Origin: Flavobacterium jejuense
GTDB lineage: Bacteria > Bacteroidota > Bacteroidia > Flavobacteriales > Flavobacteriaceae
DNA length: 64,000 nucleotides
Assembly (NCBI RefSeq): GCF_006491595.2
Contig: NZ_VEVQ02000002.1
Location: 434,001-498,000, forward strand
Reading direction: 5' to 3'
Shown here: one piece after another, positions 61,147 through 64,000 of the stretch
Layout: each line of letters starts with the position of its first letter
Numbering within the stretch: position 1 is the stretch's first letter
Position numbers and translations under genes: made by a program
Notes under the pieces: generated by a model
What the model was told of the DNA's origin: nothing
Databases searched by the model: none
What the model saw: the letters and a program-made list of their open reading frames with translations, nothing else

Positions 61147-61659
61147 ATGAAAAAATTAGTTTTATTTATCGGTTTATTAGGATTAAGTCCAATATTTGCA
61201 CAAGAAACAGAAATAGATATCACACCAGACAATTCTTGGTTGAAAGCAGGATTAACTGCGGGTATTCCAGTTGGAGATGCAAGTGATGTCTCTTCATTTA
61301 ATTTAGGTGTTGATTTAAGAGGACAATATTTGTTTAATCCAAATCTTGCTATTGGTGTAGCTTCTGGTTATAGTCATTATTTTGCAAAAGAGAATTTTGA
61401 AGATTTTGGAATGATTCCAGTAGCAGGATTCCTTCGTTACTACTTTACACCTAATGGTTTGTTTTTTGGCTCTGACTTAGGTTATAGCTTTTTAACTAAT
61501 GTAGAAAATAATGATGGTGGTTTATATTTAAATCCACAAATAGGATATCATAATAGAGATTGGAATATTTATGCTTTCTATCAAAATATATTTGCAGAAA
61601 ATGATGTTGATTTGCAATCTGTTGGAGTAGGAGTTACCTATAATATCCGTTTTAAATAA
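61147..61659 (+). CDS. Small outer-membrane beta-barrel protein
   Basis: The 170-residue protein has a signal peptide (MKKLVLFIGLLGLSPIFAQ) and alternating beta strands with a final aromatic strand VGVGVTYNIRFK, typical of porin-like OMP_b-brl proteins in Bacteroidota. It probably has eight strands. Function unknown; such small barrels are often abundant structural proteins. Confidence 0.8.
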   Translation: MKKLVLFIGLLGLSPIFAQETEIDITPDNSWLKAGLTAGIPVGDASDVSSFNLGVDLRGQYLFNPNLAIGVASGYSHYFAKENFEDFGMIPVAGFLRYYFTPNGLFFGSDLGYSFLTNVENNDGGLYLNPQIGYHNRDWNIYAFYQNIFAENDVDLQSVGVGVTYNIRFK

Positions 61660-61723
61660 TAGAGTTAATAGATTTAAATAAAAGAAGGGGAAAAGTAATT
61701 TTTTCCTTTTTTTATTTTTGATA

Positions 61724-61754
61724 TTGTTTGGCATTGGTAAACAAATTACATTTG
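61724..61754 (+). promoter_or_regulatory. purC promoter
   Basis: TTG (61724-61726), a 20-bp spacer and -7 TACATTTG (61747-61754) match the Bacteroidota consensus; the ATG is 23 bp downstream. Confidence 0.65.
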
Positions 61755-61776
61755 CATTTCAACAACACAACATTAA

Positions 61777-62724
61777 ATGAATACAATTACAACTACTAAT
61801 TTCAATTTTCCTAACCAAAAATCAGTTTACCACGGAAAAGTAAGAGAAGTTTATAATATTAATGATGAGCTTCTTGTAATGATTGCAACTGATAGACTCT
61901 CTGCTTTTGATGTAGTTATGCCAAAAGGAATTCCTTACAAAGGGCAAATTTTAAATCAAATTGCAACAAGATTTATGCAATTGACAGAAGATATTGTTCC
62001 TAATTGGTTAATTGCAACACCAGATCCAAATGTAGCGATAGGTCATTTATGCCAACCTTTTAAAGTAGAAATGGTTATTAGAGGCTATCTATCTGGTCAT
62101 GCAGCTAGAGAATATGCACTTGGTAAGAGAATACTTTGTGGGGTAACTTTACCTGAAGGCTTAAAAGAAAATGATAAATTTATAGAACCAATAATAACTC
62201 CAACGACAAAAGCTGATATTGGAGTGCATGATGAAGATATTTCTAGAGAAGCCATTTTAGCCAATGGTATTGTTACTGAAGAAGATTATTTAGTATTGGA
62301 AAAATATACTAGAGCATTATTTCAAAGAGGTACAGAAATTGCAGCTTCTAGAGGTTTAATTTTGGTAGATACTAAATATGAATTTGGAAAAACAAAAGAT
62401 GGGAAAATCGTTTTGATTGATGAAATTCATACCCCAGATTCTTCTCGTTATTTTTACTCAGAAGGTTATCAAGATAGACAAAATAATAATGAAGCTCAAA
62501 AACAATTATCTAAAGAATTTGTTCGTCAATGGTTAATTGCTAATGGTTTTCAAGGCAAAGAAGGACAGCAAATACCTAAAATGACAGAAGAATATATAAA
62601 GTCAGTTTCTGAGAGATATATTGAATTGTATGAAAATATTTTAGGAGAAAAGTTTATAAAAGCTGATATAACGGATATTCAAAAGCGTATTGAGGAAAAT
62701 GTGTTAAACTATTTGAATAAATAA
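61777..62724 (+). CDS. purC: SAICAR synthetase (PurC)
   Basis: The 315-residue enzyme catalyses ATP-dependent joining of CAIR and aspartate in purine synthesis. It has KVREVYNI near the N-terminus, [40 protein letters not shown] and [13 protein letters not shown]. It is of the long form (about 300 residues, as in yeast) rather than the 237-residue enterobacterial form. It is monocistronic, with its own promoter and terminator. Confidence 0.97.
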   Translation: MNTITTTNFNFPNQKSVYHGKVREVYNINDELLVMIATDRLSAFDVVMPKGIPYKGQILNQIATRFMQLTEDIVPNWLIATPDPNVAIGHLCQPFKVEMVIRGYLSGHAAREYALGKRILCGVTLPEGLKENDKFIEPIITPTTKADIGVHDEDISREAILANGIVTEEDYLVLEKYTRALFQRGTEIAASRGLILVDTKYEFGKTKDGKIVLIDEIHTPDSSRYFYSEGYQDRQNNNEAQKQLSKEFVRQWLIANGFQGKEGQQIPKMTEEYIKSVSERYIELYENILGEKFIKADITDIQKRIEENVLNYLNK

Positions 62725-62749
62725 CAATACATATTTTGTATACTTTATT

Positions 62750-62771
62750 AACCACGATTTACGTGGTTTTT
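62750..62771 (+). terminator. Terminator after purC
   Basis: AACCACG (62750-62756) and CGTGGTT (62762-62768) form a 7-bp stem with loop ATTTA and a T run. Confidence 0.85.
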
Positions 62772-62900
62772 TTGTTTTTGTTTTTTAAATTATTAAAACT
62801 GAAAATGTTAAAGAAATGTTATTTATTAAAAATTCAGTAACTAAAAGTATTTTCAAGCGTCTACTAAATATAAATCATCAATCATTAAAAATTATTTATC

Positions 62901-63296
62901 ATGAAAAAATCAATCAGTTTTTTTAGTTTAGCTTTAGTAATGTTAGGAAATGTTGCAGTAGCTTCAAATTTAGTAAACGATCCATCTGTAATTTCATACA
63001 CTTATGAATCATCAGATGTAAATCCTTTGTGTTTAGCAATTAGTAAAGGAGATATCGACAAGGTTAAAGAAATAATAGCTTACGGAGTAGATGTTAATGA
63101 TACAACTATTAGAGGCACGACCCCTTTAATGTATGCAGCTATTTATAATCAAGTTGAAATAGTAGAATTATTACTTGATAAAGGAGCAGATTTAGAAAAA
63201 GAAGACAAAACAGGACATACAGCTTTAGATCATGCAAAACTTAATAAATCAGATTTAGTGATTCAAGTACTAAAAGAAGCTAAAAAAAGAAAATAA
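62901..63296 (+). CDS. Secreted ankyrin-repeat protein
   Basis: The 131-residue protein has a signal peptide (MKKSISFFSLALVMLGNVAV) and about three ankyrin repeats (GDIDKVKEIIAYGVDVND; GTTPLMYAAIYNQVEIVELL; GHTALDHAKLNKSDLVIQVL). It is probably a periplasmic protein-binding scaffold; the partner is unknown. It ends at a bidirectional terminator shared with the convergent gene. Confidence 0.88.
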   Translation: MKKSISFFSLALVMLGNVAVASNLVNDPSVISYTYESSDVNPLCLAISKGDIDKVKEIIAYGVDVNDTTIRGTTPLMYAAIYNQVEIVELLLDKGADLEKEDKTGHTALDHAKLNKSDLVIQVLKEAKKRK

Positions 63297-63314
63297 GAAG
63301 TACTTATTTTAACA

Positions 63315-63355
63315 AAAAGAGACTATTGCAAGAAAGTAATAGTCTCTTTTTTGTT
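63315..63355. terminator. Bidirectional terminator
   Basis: AAAAGAGACTATT (63315-63327) and AATAGTCTCTTTT (63338-63350) form a perfect 13-bp stem with a 10-nt loop and A/T runs on both sides, between convergent genes. Confidence 0.88.
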
Positions 63356-64000
63356 TTATAATACTTTTTCAATAGAAAAATTAGTTGATAAAGAAGTTCC
63401 AGTTGAACCTGTATTATGAGATTTTAATTTAGCATCTCTATTTGTGTTGGCTTCATAATCAGTAAAAATTCTAAAACCATATGAATGACTTTGAAGTAGT
63501 TGTAAATAATTTGTAATACCATAACTTTCATTTCTACCAGAACCTAAACCTGAATTATTGTTGTCTCTATGTTTAAAAGTTCTTCTAAGTACCCATTTGT
63601 TTGCAGTAAAATCCCATAAACCAATGAGGATATCTAAATCATTTGAACTATTGGTATAATTACCAATATCAAAATCCATAGATATTTTATAATAACCATC
63701 AATGCTTGGGGAATATCTGCCTGTGGTAGTATTGTATTCATTTAAAACATCAAGAAGTTCATTTGATAGAACAATATCCTTAAAAGTAAAATCTAGGTTT
63801 AATGATAAATCGGAGGATAAAAAGCCTACAAATTTAATTCCTGGAGCAGTAACATTATTTAAACTTGTTACTAAAGTTCCATCAGCTGTTACCGATACAG
63901 GATTTGTAGTTCCTGAATTATTTGAAAGCCCTCTTATTCTTACATCACCATTAACATCAAGTTCTTTCGTTGGATTAGTTGTGCCTATACCTACTTGTGA
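63356..64000 (-). CDS. C1q/TNF-like surface protein, 5' end cut by window edge
   Basis: The frame is open from the right edge to the stop at 63356 (214 residues shown). The edge part reads SQVGIGTTNPTKELDVNGDV, the repeat typical of flavobacterial surface and tail-fibre-like proteins. A C1q/TNF-like jelly roll follows (LSNELLDVLNEYNTTTGRYS, then GYYKISMDFDIGNY), ending STNFSIEKVL. No T9SS domain is at the C-terminus. The start and signal peptide lie outside the window. Confidence 0.75.
   Translation of the reverse strand, partial: SQVGIGTTNPTKELDVNGDVRIRGLSNNSGTTNPVSVTADGTLVTSLNNVTAPGIKFVGFLSSDLSLNLDFTFKDIVLSNELLDVLNEYNTTTGRYSPSIDGYYKISMDFDIGNYTNSSNDLDILIGLWDFTANKWVLRRTFKHRDNNNSGLGSGRNESYGITNYLQLLQSHSYGFRIFTDYEANTNRDAKLKSHNTGSTGTSLSTNFSIEKVL

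Overview
The window is about 64 kb of AT-rich chromosome from a member of the Bacteroidota, most likely Flavobacteriaceae (Flavobacterium or a close relative). Evidence for this: type IX secretion (T9SS) C-terminal sorting domains of both type A and type B, a PorP/SprF-like protein, gldF-gldG gliding genes, DUF6266 and DUF547 proteins, TANNTTTG-type -7 promoter elements, and no Shine-Dalgarno sequences before the genes. No rRNA, tRNA, insertion sequence or CRISPR array was seen.

Layout. 1-2.1 kb (minus strand): a membrane-anchored trypsin-like protease translationally coupled to a secreted protein cut by the window edge. 2.1-4.2 kb: a gene-poor stretch with short tandem repeats and a REP-like hairpin, then DUF6266 and a small HTH protein. 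4.4-17.4 kb: a TPR sensor kinase, a TetR-controlled RND efflux operon with four matching operators, a DUF2147-like protein, a possible 30-residue membrane peptide, and a second sensor kinase (Reg_prop/Y_Y_Y) with its NarL/LuxR-type response regulator. The two kinases have almost the same transmitter domain. 17.4-28.3 kb: four transcription units for surface or exported proteins. These are two FG-GAP propeller proteins, a leaderless 157-residue protein, and a giant PKD/LamG/HYR T9SS type-B protein followed by PorP/SprF. Each unit is preceded by the same three-box TACGTA element with fixed 9- and 20-bp spacing. I consider this the most interesting feature of the window: a predicted local regulon of the adjacent two-component system.

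28.5-39.5 kb: beta-carbonic anhydrase, a TonB-type outer-membrane receptor, two tandem COG4705-like membrane proteins, then an OmpR/histidine kinase/PepSY-like operon divergent from a lipid module (LtaS-like phosphoglycerol transferase, diacylglycerol kinase, PAP2 phosphatase). Paired 11-bp-spaced direct repeats lie between the two operons. 39.8-46.5 kb looks like a defence or accessory island: an AbiEii-type toxin-antitoxin pair with a perfect palindromic operator, a conserved hypothetical gene, an array of palindromes, a decayed reading frame, a KAP P-loop NTPase with membrane segments, and a class II Fic protein with tandem palindromes upstream.

46.6-64 kb is mostly core: mnmE, a membrane MutS-like ATPase flanked by two DUF547 paralogues, dnaN (with a clear promoter), gldG-gldF, a monooxygenase-like protein, a SAM hydrolase-like enzyme, phoH, a lipoprotein alpha-amylase with a LacI-type palindrome upstream, an SDR enzyme, a beta-barrel protein, purC, an ankyrin protein, and a partial C1q-like surface protein at the right edge.

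Many gene starts were moved from an upstream TTG to the ATG that opens a signal peptide or the family's normal N-terminus. TTG starts were kept for phoH and the SDR gene, where no suitable ATG exists.
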